Assembly (NCBI RefSeq): GCF_900155965.1
Contig: NZ_FTMG01000017.1
Span: 108,157-172,156, forward strand
DNA: 64,000 bases
Source of the DNA: Mucilaginibacter lappiensis
GTDB taxonomy: Bacteria > Bacteroidota > Bacteroidia > Sphingobacteriales > Sphingobacteriaceae
Reading direction: 5' to 3'
Of the stretch, positions 35,310-43,645 are shown one piece after another. The translations under genes were made by a program, and so were the position numbers. The notes under the pieces were generated by a model. That model worked only from the letters and a program-made list of their open reading frames with translations, was not told where the DNA came from and did not search any database. Numbering within the stretch: the stretch's first letter is position 1; every line of letters begins with the position of its first letter.

Positions 35310-36516
35310 TTAAGCAGCTTGCTGTGCTGAATAAACGAGATCTCCTTCCACATTATAGAACGGGAGGCCAAAATGTATTTCCGGGATTTCTACCGTAAGC
35401 GCTGTGGTTTGTTCGGGGAGGGCCCCATCTGATGCCAGGTGACAATAAAGTTGAGTGACAACAGATTCCTGCCAGAGATCGTGTGTTGTTACACCTACAA
35501 AAGCAAAGTTAGATGGACAAACGTAAAAATCTGAAGGTGGAGGTATGACACTTGGAATATCAATGTAGTATGGATCTGGGCCATACCCTACGCTTCCCCC
35601 CTCAGTATATGGATCAGCCGAAATTGCACCACCGCCGCCGCCGCCAGTGCCTCCTCCTCCTCCGCCACCACCGCCACCACCCGATGAACCACCCCCACCA
35701 CCGGACGAACCTCCCGTTGGTGGAAGCGTCCCAAGCCCAGCACCGGGTGATGGAATTTCAGTACAATTGGAGTCCAAATATATCCAGTCAGTACAATTGC
35801 CTGTAGCAGGTATACAACTGCGTTGATAATAGTCGATACATATTAACCCGCCACCGGCAAGCTTATAAAATTTCGTAGTGGCCGATGTTGATGGATCAGA
35901 TAATGTACTTAGTTTAGAGGAACTATTTAACACCTTTTTATTACTGGGTGCTGCGGAATTTGCCAATACTATTTTATCGGCTTCGCTTCCTGCATTCATT
36001 TTTATAATTGACTTTAACTTTCCCGCTTCATACTTTTGACCGGAAATGAAATTATTATTTAGATCATAAATAAGTATATTTCCAGTAAACGAGCTTTTAT
36101 CAGTAGTTGAATTATAATCACTATCACGTTCCATCCAATAGCCTTCTTTAACAGCTGAATTTTCGCCATATAATAACAGGTTTCTATAACCATGTCCATT
36201 AAAACGTAAAGGGGCACCTGTCGCAGAATCATAAGGCACACGGGTAATATTAATACCGTTTTTATTTCTGAGAACTGATGCTTTTTGACCAGTTAGGTGT
36301 GCCCGGTGCCCCTTCAGTATTCGCTGTTGTCGTACTAAAGTTATTTAATTTGCTGGTTTTAGAGGCTGTTGATAGTTTTGCTTCATAAAAAGCTTTAGAA
36401 CTGGAAATAATATCCTGATCTGTTACGGTGGTGTTTTTTGATTTCTCTGATTTATTATCTTTCTTGCACGAGACAATAAAAAAAATAAGAAGAAGGACTA
36501 ATAAGGTTTTTTTCAT
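35310..36516 (-). pseudogene. Frameshifted Gly-rich surface lipoprotein gene
   Basis: Two frames together make one ~400-residue protein. The first (36516-36262, 84 codons) has a lipobox FFIVSCKKD and ends at GTPNWSKSISSQK. Dropping one base in the A5 run (minus strand, 36282-36286) continues it as WSKASVLRNKNGINITRVPYD into the second frame (36239-35310, which otherwise has only a GTG start). That junction recreates the W-x-K-A-...-V-P pattern seen near the N-terminus of many Sphingobacteriaceae lipoproteins. The second part contains a linker of ~25 Gly/Ser/Thr residues, then a Cys-containing C-terminal domain. It may be a real pseudogene, a phase-variable gene, or a sequencing error. Confidence 0.6.
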
Positions 36517-36631
36517 AATAGTTGTATGTTGATGTTTTCATAAAACTATTATTTAAATTATTAATATAGTATTAAATTATAATAAAGTATAATGGCGATC
36601 AAAACTTAATTTTAACCAAAGTTATAAAAAC

Positions 36632-36793
36632 GTCAAAATAACTCTCACAGCAATTCAAAACTCAGATTCGACTCATTAGCTTTGGAGTGCCCGAGTGTAT
36701 GTCCAAAAAGGACCGATTTCGGACAGTATTAAAATGGGCCTAAATTATGAACTTTATGATTATTTTGTCACTTTTCTTTAAAGTTATTTTGCC
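36632..36793. repeat. Reiterated CTTTAAAGTTATTTTGCC repeats, right cluster
   Basis: One inverted unit (GTCAAAATAACTCTCACA, 36632-36649) and two direct units (cores at 36752 and 36776, 24 bases apart), plus a partial at 36799. Together with the left cluster at 33212-33425 they bracket about 3.2 kb of orphan genes. This lies in the 36517-37111 gap, which contains no supportable gene. Confidence 0.6.
36701..36724. promoter_or_regulatory. Triple GTCC/GGAC palindrome
   Basis: GTCCAAAAAGGAC is followed directly by CGATTTCGGAC, so one GTCC arm can pair with either GGAC. Compact palindromes like this resemble regulator binding sites, but no gene starts nearby; the next gene on the minus strand starts at 36516. 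It could be the relic of a lost promoter. Confidence 0.3.
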
Positions 36794-36879
36794 TTTTCAT
36801 TAAAGTTAGATACCAATTTATTGATTCCCAAATAACTACATACCAAACGGTCGTTTTTTGGGTTTTGTTTTCCTTTAAC

Positions 36880-36956
36880 AAAACAGCCCGATCGTCTGAA
36901 AAAAGACAATCGGGCTGTTGGATTTGATGTATAAATATACGAAAATTTACCTGTAG
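36880..36956 (-). repeat. Promoter-like box plus GCCCGATT hairpin, copy 2
   Basis: On the minus strand this reads AAATTTTCGTATATTTATAC, then a hairpin with CAGCCCGATTGTC and its complement, ending CTGTTTTGTT. It matches 7765-7842 across both the box and the hairpin. No gene ends just before it on the minus strand within 150 bases except the SDR pair at 37112, whose terminator it may be. Confidence 0.6.
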
Positions 36957-37111
36957 ATACAAATTCCTGCCATGCGATTCGTAAGGTGCAGAAACCCCTT
37001 CCCGGGAAAAGTAATCGTGCACTCCCCCGCTTTTGTTTAGCCATGATAATGGATTTTTGCTGCTAATTGCCAACCGGGAGCTGGAAACTCAATTCCATCG
37101 GTATTAGAAAA

Positions 37112-37849
37112 CTACCAGGGTATCTCTTCTGTTTCTGGGTTATACTCCTCGCTGAAAAACTTTCCGGTAGGGCCATCGACACCAATCACAGCATATTTAA
37201 CGATACGCTTGCCAGCTTCCTCTACCGTACCGGTTCCACGGTGATTGTTAAAATCGGTGGAAATAAAACCGGGATCGACCGCATTTACTTTAAATGCTGT
37301 ATCGCGCAATTCGTAAGCCAGGTTAAGGGTATACATATTAAGTGCTGTTTTTGACGGAAGGTAAACCGCGCCTTTATAATGGTAATACTGCCAATCCGGG
37401 TCGCTATTTAGCGTAAGGGAAGCCATACTTGAACTCACATTCACAATGCGCGGCTCAGGGGCCTTTTGCAACAAGTCCATAAAAGCCTGGGTAACCCTTA
37501 CAACGCCATATAAATTGGTTTCAAATACCTGTTTGAATAGGTCTACACTCGCGGTAATTGCTGTTTGCGGTCGACCACCGCTGATGCCGGCATTATTGAT
37601 CAGCACGTCGAGCACATCAGTCTTTTTGCCTATTTCGGCACGGGCGGCTTTTACCGATTCTTCATCACTCACATCAATTTGTATAGCTTCCATGTTGTTG
37701 AATCCTTCAGCTTTGAGTTTGGTCACTGCTTGCAGGCCATTCTCTAAATTGCGGCTGCCTAAATATATATAGTACCCCTGTTGCAACAACTGACGGGCGG
37801 TTTCGAAACCAATGCTTTTATTGGCCCCGGTTATTAATACTTTTTTCAT
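37112..37849 (-). CDS. Short-chain dehydrogenase/reductase
   Basis: 245 residues from ATG 37849; the open frame extends 34 codons upstream but only from here does the Rossmann motif VLITGANKSIGFETARQLL fit. Classical SDR parts: NNAGISGG, the catalytic Ser in NVSSSMASL, and the YxxxK-like VYLPSKTAL, where the usual Tyr position is Y in KGAVYLPSK. The C-terminal VDPGFISTDFN is also typical. NAD(P)-dependent, substrate unknown. It is 40 bases downstream of a second SDR, so both form an operon, probably under the AraC regulator upstream. Confidence 0.88.
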   Translation of the reverse strand: MKKVLITGANKSIGFETARQLLQQGYYIYLGSRNLENGLQAVTKLKAEGFNNMEAIQIDVSDEESVKAARAEIGKKTDVLDVLINNAGISGGRPQTAITASVDLFKQVFETNLYGVVRVTQAFMDLLQKAPEPRIVNVSSSMASLTLNSDPDWQYYHYKGAVYLPSKTALNMYTLNLAYELRDTAFKVNAVDPGFISTDFNNHRGTGTVEEAGKRIVKYAVIGVDGPTGKFFSEEYNPETEEIPW

Positions 37850-37889
37850 AGCTTTTTTATTAATATAAATTTTGTTGGTGGGCTGGTAA

Positions 37890-38687
37890 TCACCAGGGGA
37901 GTGTCCCCAATTTGGCATGCGAGAACGTACCTGTAGGACCATCCGGACCAAGCAGTGCCACGCGCACCGCCTCGGCGGCGCCCTCCTCTACTGTCTCAGT
38001 ACCTGCATGTCCGTTAAGGTTCGTTTTAGTAAAGCCTGGGGATACTGCGTTAACCTGGATACCTTCCGGCTCTAATTCGATAGCCATAGCCAGCGTCAAG
38101 GCGTTGAGCGCCGTTTTGGATGCAGGATAAACAGGGCCGAAGATAGCGCGGTGTCCGTTAGTCGGATTGGCATTCATGGTTAACGAGCCGGCTCCACTGG
38201 ATACGTTGACGATACGGGCTTGCGGCGATTTGCGCAGAAGCGGCAGCATGGCCTGGTAAACAGCCAGCACGCCAAACACATTCGTGTCCCACACGGCACG
38301 CATTTCGTTGATAGAAACATTGCTGGGGCGGGTTGTTTTGGCATATTCCTCCACAGACTGACCGGGCTGCTTACTGGTATTCGAGATAGCCGCGTTTTGG
38401 ATGAGCACATCAAGGCGGCCAAACTCGCTGCCTATCCGTTTTGCGGCAGCAGTGATCGAGGCCTGATCTGTTACATCCAACTGGAACGCATGCGCGTGCT
38501 GCCCGATCTCTTTGGCCGCAGTTTCGCCACGTTCAAAATTGCGCGAGCCGACCAGCACCGTGAAGCCATGTGTAACAAGATCCTTTGCAATCTGCAAACC
38601 GATTCCCTGATTAGCTCCGGTGACCAGCGCTATTGGCCTGTCTCCGTTTATATTGATTTGTTTATCCGTACTTGATACTTTTCCCAT
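37890..38687 (-). CDS. Short-chain dehydrogenase/reductase
   Basis: 265 residues. Cofactor motif ALVTGANQGIGLQIAKDL at ~19-36, NAAISN, catalytic Ser in NVSSGAGSLTMN, and YPASKTALNALTLA for Tyr-x-x-x-Lys. It ends AVSPGFTKTNLNGHAGTETVEEGA, a pattern shared with the next gene (HRGTGTVEEAG), so the pair arose by duplication. The higher GC of this gene compared with its downstream neighbour suggests separate arrival or divergence. An AraC-type regulator is encoded 90 bases upstream on the same strand. Confidence 0.9.
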   Translation of the reverse strand: MGKVSSTDKQININGDRPIALVTGANQGIGLQIAKDLVTHGFTVLVGSRNFERGETAAKEIGQHAHAFQLDVTDQASITAAAKRIGSEFGRLDVLIQNAAISNTSKQPGQSVEEYAKTTRPSNVSINEMRAVWDTNVFGVLAVYQAMLPLLRKSPQARIVNVSSGAGSLTMNANPTNGHRAIFGPVYPASKTALNALTLAMAIELEPEGIQVNAVSPGFTKTNLNGHAGTETVEEGAAEAVRVALLGPDGPTGTFSHAKLGTLPW

Positions 38688-38776
38688 GATTCTTTTTGTT
38701 TATACAAAGTTCCCGCTAAGCGGGATTCATCTGTTAAAGAGAATCAAACCAAAAAGTATGATTTTCAAATCTTACT

Positions 38777-39643
38777 TCACCTGAAAGATTTTGGAACAAG
38801 GCCGGTTACCCGCTTAAAATAATTGTTAAAATAGGTAGGGTATTCAAAACCCAAACTGTAGGCTATCTCTGCTATGCTCCAGTCGGTATGCTGCAAAAGG
38901 GCTTTGGCCTCTGCAACAATACGTTCTGTGATATGTACGGATGTGGGCTTCCCGGTTACTTCCTTTACCGAGCGGTTAAGATAGTTAACATGCACAGCAA
39001 GGTTTTCGGCAAAGTCCTGGGCGGTTCTTAACTTGAGCGGAGATCCTATACTTTCTATCGGAAATTGCCTTTCCTGTAATTCCATAAACCGATGTGTGAT
39101 CCGCGTAGCCGCGTTTTTGTGCTTCGGCTCATTTGATGATGGCTGAATCCTTAATGCTTCATGCATGATGAGTTCTATGCAGGTTTTCAGCAATTCGGCC
39201 TGATGTTCATAATCGGTCTGATAAACAGACAGCATTTTTTGATATATGCCCGTTATGAATAGCTCCTGCTCGCTGTTCAAGGGAATGATAGGTGTTTTAC
39301 CAAAGCGAAATAAGGGAGAGTTTTGCAAAAGCTCCGTGCGTTCCCTGCCCGCCATAAAAGCTTCGGTAAAAACACAGGCATAGCCCTTTCTTTCGGTGTG
39401 ATGAATTACGCTATGGGATATACGCGGGTTTATTAAAACTAAACAGGTTTGGTTTATTTCAGCCGTTTGGTCGCCATAGGATACCGTCATAACGCTGGTT
39501 ACCAAAACTATTTTATAAAAATCGCGCCTGCCATGAGCGTGCTGAGGACCTGCCCCTCCCGAGATCTTATAAACCTTAAAACCCTTCCATTTTAAATCCG
39601 GAACCTGCAATTCTGCAACTTCGGATAGCGTATTGGTTGCCAT
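38777..39643 (-). CDS. AraC-family transcriptional regulator
   Basis: 288 residues. N-terminal cupin-like sensing half (HAHGRRDFYKIVLV ... LVLINPRISHSV), and a C-terminal double helix-turn-helix (about 190-288): LRTAQDFAENLAVHVNYLNRSVKEV, then WSIAEIAYSLGFEYPTYFNNYFKRVTGLVPKSFR, the family signature. It probably controls the two SDR genes just downstream on the same strand. The effector is unknown. Confidence 0.92.
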   Translation of the reverse strand: MATNTLSEVAELQVPDLKWKGFKVYKISGGAGPQHAHGRRDFYKIVLVTSVMTVSYGDQTAEINQTCLVLINPRISHSVIHHTERKGYACVFTEAFMAGRERTELLQNSPLFRFGKTPIIPLNSEQELFITGIYQKMLSVYQTDYEHQAELLKTCIELIMHEALRIQPSSNEPKHKNAATRITHRFMELQERQFPIESIGSPLKLRTAQDFAENLAVHVNYLNRSVKEVTGKPTSVHITERIVAEAKALLQHTDWSIAEIAYSLGFEYPTYFNNYFKRVTGLVPKSFR

Positions 39644-39719
39644 GAAGCAAAATTAATAAAATCAAACCTAAAATAGAGTGGGTATAATTCATAGGATTGT
39701 TAATATTTAGTGGGATGTT

Positions 39720-39730
39720 GGGGGGGGGGG
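39720..39730. other. Run of eleven G
   Basis: Uninterrupted G11 tract, 64 bases before the ATG at 39794. Such tracts can slip during replication; in promoters this alters spacing. The tract is also a common place for assembly error. Confidence 0.6.
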
Positions 39731-39793
39731 TGCGGAGATAACAAGCTTCTAATCTTTTTATACCTTTATACAATCATTTCTTTTCAAAAAACC

Positions 39794-40300
39794 ATGCCTC
39801 TTAATTCTGATAACATATTTATTGAGACACAAAAATACGACGACCCCAGGTTAAAATATTTTGCAATTGCGCTAACTGCATTAGCTATTATCACTTTCCT
39901 CTACTTTATTACTGCTCCCTTACATACTGTTTCTAATGTTATAGGTTTTGAGGCCTTCTTTGGATTATGTGTCATGCTTATAGTTGATATGTATGTATTC
40001 TTTAAGAGCCTGTTCATAAAAATTGATGAGCATGGTATATCGCTAAAAGAAAAACCATCGAAAACCGAAATATTGTGCCATTGGGAAAATATTGATCAGA
40101 TAATTTTTCGCTATTATAAATATGGTATCTGGGGAGTAAAAAGCAGTAGAAAACAAGGAATGGCTTATAATTTAAAAGGGAAAGTCGGTATTCAAATCAT
40201 TTTCAAGAATGGTCAAAAATTACAGCTCGGGATACAAAATATGGAAGAGGCGAAATTGACAATTGAACATTATTTTAAACCAGAGAATTCTTACTCATAG
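39794..40300 (+). CDS. Membrane protein with PH-like cytoplasmic domain
   Basis: 168 residues from ATG 39794; the frame extends upstream through the G11 tract but that part is not protein-like. Two transmembrane helices (about 25-45 and 55-75) are followed by a soluble ~85-residue domain (IDEHGISLKEKPSKTEILCHWENIDQIIF ... VGIQIIFKNGQKLQLGIQNMEEA), which has the strand pattern and HWENIDQI segment of bacterial PH-like domains (as in DUF304/YdbT-type proteins). Function unknown. It stands alone before a large palindromic repeat. Confidence 0.65.
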   Translation: MPLNSDNIFIETQKYDDPRLKYFAIALTALAIITFLYFITAPLHTVSNVIGFEAFFGLCVMLIVDMYVFFKSLFIKIDEHGISLKEKPSKTEILCHWENIDQIIFRYYKYGIWGVKSSRKQGMAYNLKGKVGIQIIFKNGQKLQLGIQNMEEAKLTIEHYFKPENSYS

Positions 40301-40349
40301 TAAGTATTGCAGTGAGAACGCCACCCATATATTCATATATTAAATATCA

Positions 40350-40495
40350 GATTTGGCTAAAGCCTATAATTATTCCCTTACAATCCGTTGGTTAAAACCA
40401 ACGGCAATGAAGGATAAATCCATTGGTCTTTATTCATTGCCGTCCTATTTATGGGACGGATAGCAGATTTGAAAATCAGGCTTCAGCCAAAATCT
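40350..40495. repeat. Compound palindrome, GATTTGGCT...AGCCAAAATC
   Basis: Outer arms GATTTGGCTAAAGCCT (40350-40365) and AGGCTTCAGCCAAAATC (40478-40494) enclose two inner hairpins, CCGTTGGTTAAAACCAACGG (40385-40404) and CCGTCCTATTTATGGGACGG (40440-40459). The whole could fold as one branched structure. This layered form is typical of REP/BIME-like elements moved by RAYT transposases; none is in the window. Confidence 0.8.
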
Positions 40496-40544
40496 ATTCT
40501 TCCGTACATCTATGGTAATACCCATCAACCACAGGTAATCTCCC

Positions 40545-40931
40545 CTATACCAGAGGAACCGACGTAAATACGCTATGATAATATTTACGATACGCATACC
40601 CCAAAAACAAGTTGATGGCCAGCATCATGATAACGAATGTGAGGCCGGGAGGCGACAAAAACACGTGAAATAAAAAGATATTTAAGGTTACGGGGGAAAT
40701 AATGACCAGGAAAAAAGCTGTATAGCGGTTGATGAGCAAAAACGCTCCGCAGGTGATCTCCGTTATCTTCAGGAATTGAAAAAAATATCCGGATTTTAAC
40801 AGTGCACCCTGAAACTCCCTGCCCGCTAAGGGCATAGCCGGGATCTTGATAAAATGAAAAAAGAAAGAAAGTCCGAACAACACATAAATGAGGCCAAGCA
40901 ACGAGCGGCCAATAATTACAGCAATTTTCAT
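40545..40931 (-). CDS. DoxX-like small membrane protein, paralog 1
   Basis: 128 residues from ATG 40931 (the frame opens 16 codons earlier but the paralog starts here). Four transmembrane helices; MKIAVIIGRSLLGLIYVLFGLSFFFHF, SGYFFQFLKITEITCG, and NRYTAFFLVIISPVTLNIFLFH are DoxX/DUF-type features. It is very similar along its length to the protein at 45945-46340. Function of this family is unclear; some members act in quinone-linked redox or thiosulfate metabolism. Confidence 0.75.
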   Translation of the reverse strand: MKIAVIIGRSLLGLIYVLFGLSFFFHFIKIPAMPLAGREFQGALLKSGYFFQFLKITEITCGAFLLINRYTAFFLVIISPVTLNIFLFHVFLSPPGLTFVIMMLAINLFLGYAYRKYYHSVFTSVPLV

Positions 40932-41011
40932 ATTAATAATGGTTATGATGTAAAATGTATTTTTAACAATTGCAAGCAAGGTTAAACAGCGTCATTTGTG
41001 ACTCGTAAAAT

Positions 41012-41980
41012 TTATTCAACAGTATTCCATACCGTACCTTGGCTATGCCTGGCCACTCTCAGAAACAGGATAGCTGTTACTACAATCAGCATAATTAATG
41101 CCGTACTCCGCAATGGGAATTCATCTTTTATCAGTTCTTCGATCAAGGGTAATGAATACGCTTTGAGAAGCGGTTCTTGTATCTCTGGCACAAAATAATT
41201 ACCCGTTACAATACATGCCCATAATTCTGGCAACAGTACGATAAAAACAAAAGTTTTAGTAATTCCTTGTGGCCGCCACCAAAACATCGGTACTAATAAA
41301 AAAATGGGGAAAAATCCGGGAACTACATAAATGGACAAAAACTGTGCAATGGGCACCGAGGCACGGAAAGAAAGCCAGTCTGCTGGGCAAACAACGGTCC
41401 ATATAGGATAGTTTATAAATTTTTCGACGCTATCAGCTCCAACTAAATAGAAAACCAGTGCAAAAACGCCAATAAATAATATACGGTTAAAAGGGTTAAC
41501 ATTTTTGAAATAGGCGTTTAATATAAAAAAGGCCAGAAAAGCTTGCAGCCAGGCCGGGATCACCTGGAAATATAAGCCTAAGGGTACAAGCCTGTTTTTT
41601 ATTATCCCATCAAATCCTTTTGATACTAAATAAGGCTGAGCGGGCATCAACACAAAAAGAATGATGATAACTGCGCTGAAAGAGAAGAGTAAAGACGCCC
41701 AAAACATCCATCTAGGAATTGTTTTAGGTGTATAAAACCATAACGATGCCGTGCAAAGGCATAACAAAACTGCCGGAACATAATAGATAAGGACTACTTT
41801 CCTGCTAAAAACACCAAACACCTGTGTTACGTTTTCGTGGATGCGATCAAAAGATCTATAATCACAAAAATTGATCATCATAACCGCTCCTAAACAATAA
41901 AAGCACAGTATAGAATAAACAAGTAATAGCGCGGGGTTCTGCTGCTTTTTACCAACTGATTCTGCAATAATGATGTTCAT
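41012..41980 (-). CDS. Multi-pass membrane protein of unknown function
   Basis: 322 residues with about eight hydrophobic helices separated by short loops. No motif of transporters, sensors or enzymes stands out; aromatic residues are frequent at the membrane borders (FWWRPQGITK, YFQVIPAW). It is followed 80 bases downstream on the same strand by the DoxX-like gene. A signal peptide is not obvious. I cannot suggest a function. Confidence 0.65.
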   Translation of the reverse strand: MNIIIAESVGKKQQNPALLLVYSILCFYCLGAVMMINFCDYRSFDRIHENVTQVFGVFSRKVVLIYYVPAVLLCLCTASLWFYTPKTIPRWMFWASLLFSFSAVIIILFVLMPAQPYLVSKGFDGIIKNRLVPLGLYFQVIPAWLQAFLAFFILNAYFKNVNPFNRILFIGVFALVFYLVGADSVEKFINYPIWTVVCPADWLSFRASVPIAQFLSIYVVPGFFPIFLLVPMFWWRPQGITKTFVFIVLLPELWACIVTGNYFVPEIQEPLLKAYSLPLIEELIKDEFPLRSTALIMLIVVTAILFLRVARHSQGTVWNTVE

Positions 41981-42060
41981 TTATAATGGTAATATTGATG
42001 AGTTTAGCCAGATGATACCTATCCAAAAAGGGATTGAAATTAGTGATGGAGATTTGATGA

Positions 42061-42609
42061 TTATAACACACGGTTGACTACGAAATGTCCGCTGATAATA
42101 GTGTATGTTTCGCCGGCGCTTTTTAACTTACCTTCAAAGGTTCCTTCAACAGTTCCTCCTTCCGGCCCGAACCTGGTGATGGTAATTGTTCCCGGTGTTT
42201 GATTTGGGGTAGTAAGCATGGGACTAAGGGTTTTATCTTTTCCGTTAGCCTGAACCTGTAAAACAAAATACACCTTTTTGTCCTCCCCTGGTTTAGCGTT
42301 GGTAATTGGATCATTGACTTTAGCCGTTCCTGTACCCGCATGGTTAAAGGCGATATTAAGCGCCCATTTCTGCGCGTCATCCTCCGTTTCAGCATCATCC
42401 ACATATATTTTCAGGTAGCCTGGAGTAACTGCAAGGGCACCTTTCTGCGTTGACTCAGCATTAAAATTAAGGGTGATTAATTGATGATGAAAGACACCGC
42501 CATCAATAATATAGCTTACCTGGTTTTTCCCCACCTGGGCACTAACTGAGCATGAAATTGTTAACAGCACCATGAGTACTGCGAGTGGTTTGAATTTTCT
42601 TTTCATCAT
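42061..42609 (-). CDS. Secreted protein of unknown function, 182 aa
   Basis: 182 residues from ATG 42609 (the frame opens 13 codons earlier). Signal peptide KPLAVLMVLLTISCSVSAQ with cleavage after SAQ. The mature part is beta-rich with DDAETEDDAQKWALNIAFNHAGTG, TKRCI-free and Cys-poor, ending GTFEGKLKSAGETYTIISGHFVVNRVL. The last part resembles the GxFxGxL...ISGxF pattern of small beta-sandwich proteins found in Bacteroidota. Function unknown. Confidence 0.65.
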   Translation of the reverse strand: MMKRKFKPLAVLMVLLTISCSVSAQVGKNQVSYIIDGGVFHHQLITLNFNAESTQKGALAVTPGYLKIYVDDAETEDDAQKWALNIAFNHAGTGTAKVNDPITNAKPGEDKKVYFVLQVQANGKDKTLSPMLTTPNQTPGTITITRFGPEGGTVEGTFEGKLKSAGETYTIISGHFVVNRVL

Positions 42610-42767
42610 GAGATATCTCTTAAATAAGACAGAGATGCAAAAATCCAAACAAGCGGGCTGCGTATCAATCGCAGAAAACCATGATTTTATAGGTAGTTGC
42701 GGGTGAACAGATTTTGCCGGTGGCGAGATATTACAGAGCTTCTATTATATTAGTTTGATGTGGCTCT

Positions 42768-43538
42768 TTAGGCTTGTTTAAATAAAACGGTTTCTGGTTT
42801 TATCGAGTCTCCAACCATTTGAATCAGTAGATATCCGAACGAATTTTGATCTGTTGTAACTTTTGAGGATTCTTTTAGTATCTGGTAAGAACCGGCTACT
42901 GTTGAAATTTGTCTTATATTTTTTTCTATTGCCTCATCTGTCATGTGATAATGCCCGCAAATAATGGTGATATCCTTTGCCGAGTCAATCAGTATTTTTT
43001 TTAATTCTTCCCTTCCATTTAATACGGCTCCAATTTCATCTATGAGGGTATTAATTTTCAGAACAGGATGATGTATAAATAGTAAGATCTTTTTCGACGT
43101 ATTTACTTGCCTGCCTAACCAGTCTAACTGCCCATTGCTTACTGAATTGGATGAGGAATCCAGGATAATATACTTCCGTTGATTGTCCTCATAGCTATAG
43201 TTCATTTCATCTTTACCATCAATTAAACTGTTGTTATAATGCTTTCCGACTTCGGCAAACGTATCATGGTTACCCAATACCATTAACAACTTTAATTGAT
43301 ACTTTTTAATCGCATCAAAAAACCACCAATTAGCATCCTTTGCGCCAATATCACCACCAAAAACAAACTCCTGAACTCCTCTTTTTTGCATGTCATTAAG
43401 AATTACTATAAAATTCTCTTTATGCTCATCGGGATTAGAAAGGTAGCCCATTTTACCATTTCCAATTCCATCCTCTATTTGCAGTTGCTGGCCGAGGTGA
43501 ATATCTGTAACGTACGCAATTGTTTTTGTTGAAGTCAT
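42768..43538 (-). CDS. Calcineurin-like metallophosphoesterase
   Basis: 256 residues from ATG 43538 (a TTG at 43586 is less likely). Metal-binding motifs in order: TDIHLGQ (D-x-H), FGGDIGAKD (G-D), LGNHDTF (G-N-H-D), LFIHHPVL, and ICGHYH (G-H-x-H). It is cytoplasmic, of the class that includes cyclic-nucleotide and nucleotide-diphosphate-sugar hydrolases; the substrate is not clear. Single gene, divergent from the ICMT-like gene. Confidence 0.9.
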   Translation of the reverse strand: MTSTKTIAYVTDIHLGQQLQIEDGIGNGKMGYLSNPDEHKENFIVILNDMQKRGVQEFVFGGDIGAKDANWWFFDAIKKYQLKLLMVLGNHDTFAEVGKHYNNSLIDGKDEMNYSYEDNQRKYIILDSSSNSVSNGQLDWLGRQVNTSKKILLFIHHPVLKINTLIDEIGAVLNGREELKKILIDSAKDITIICGHYHMTDEAIEKNIRQISTVAGSYQILKESSKVTTDQNSFGYLLIQMVGDSIKPETVLFKQA

Positions 43539-43645
43539 TGGTAAATATTTTATATTCAAATTAACATAGTATGTTTCCTTTCGCAAAACATTATGTTCAC
43601 TGATATGTAATTTCAGAAAGCTGGAGTATTTAAATTCAGCATGTT

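Noticed and set aside
36262..36516. Independent 84-aa lipoprotein
   Set aside because: Its sequence joins naturally to the next frame after a one-base change, and it lacks a complete domain, so it is treated as the front part of a broken gene.
36768..37073. Two overlapping minus-strand frames of 101 and 86 codons
   Set aside because: They read through the GCCCGATT hairpin and reiterated repeats in different frames; composition is not protein-like, and neither has a start context or motif.
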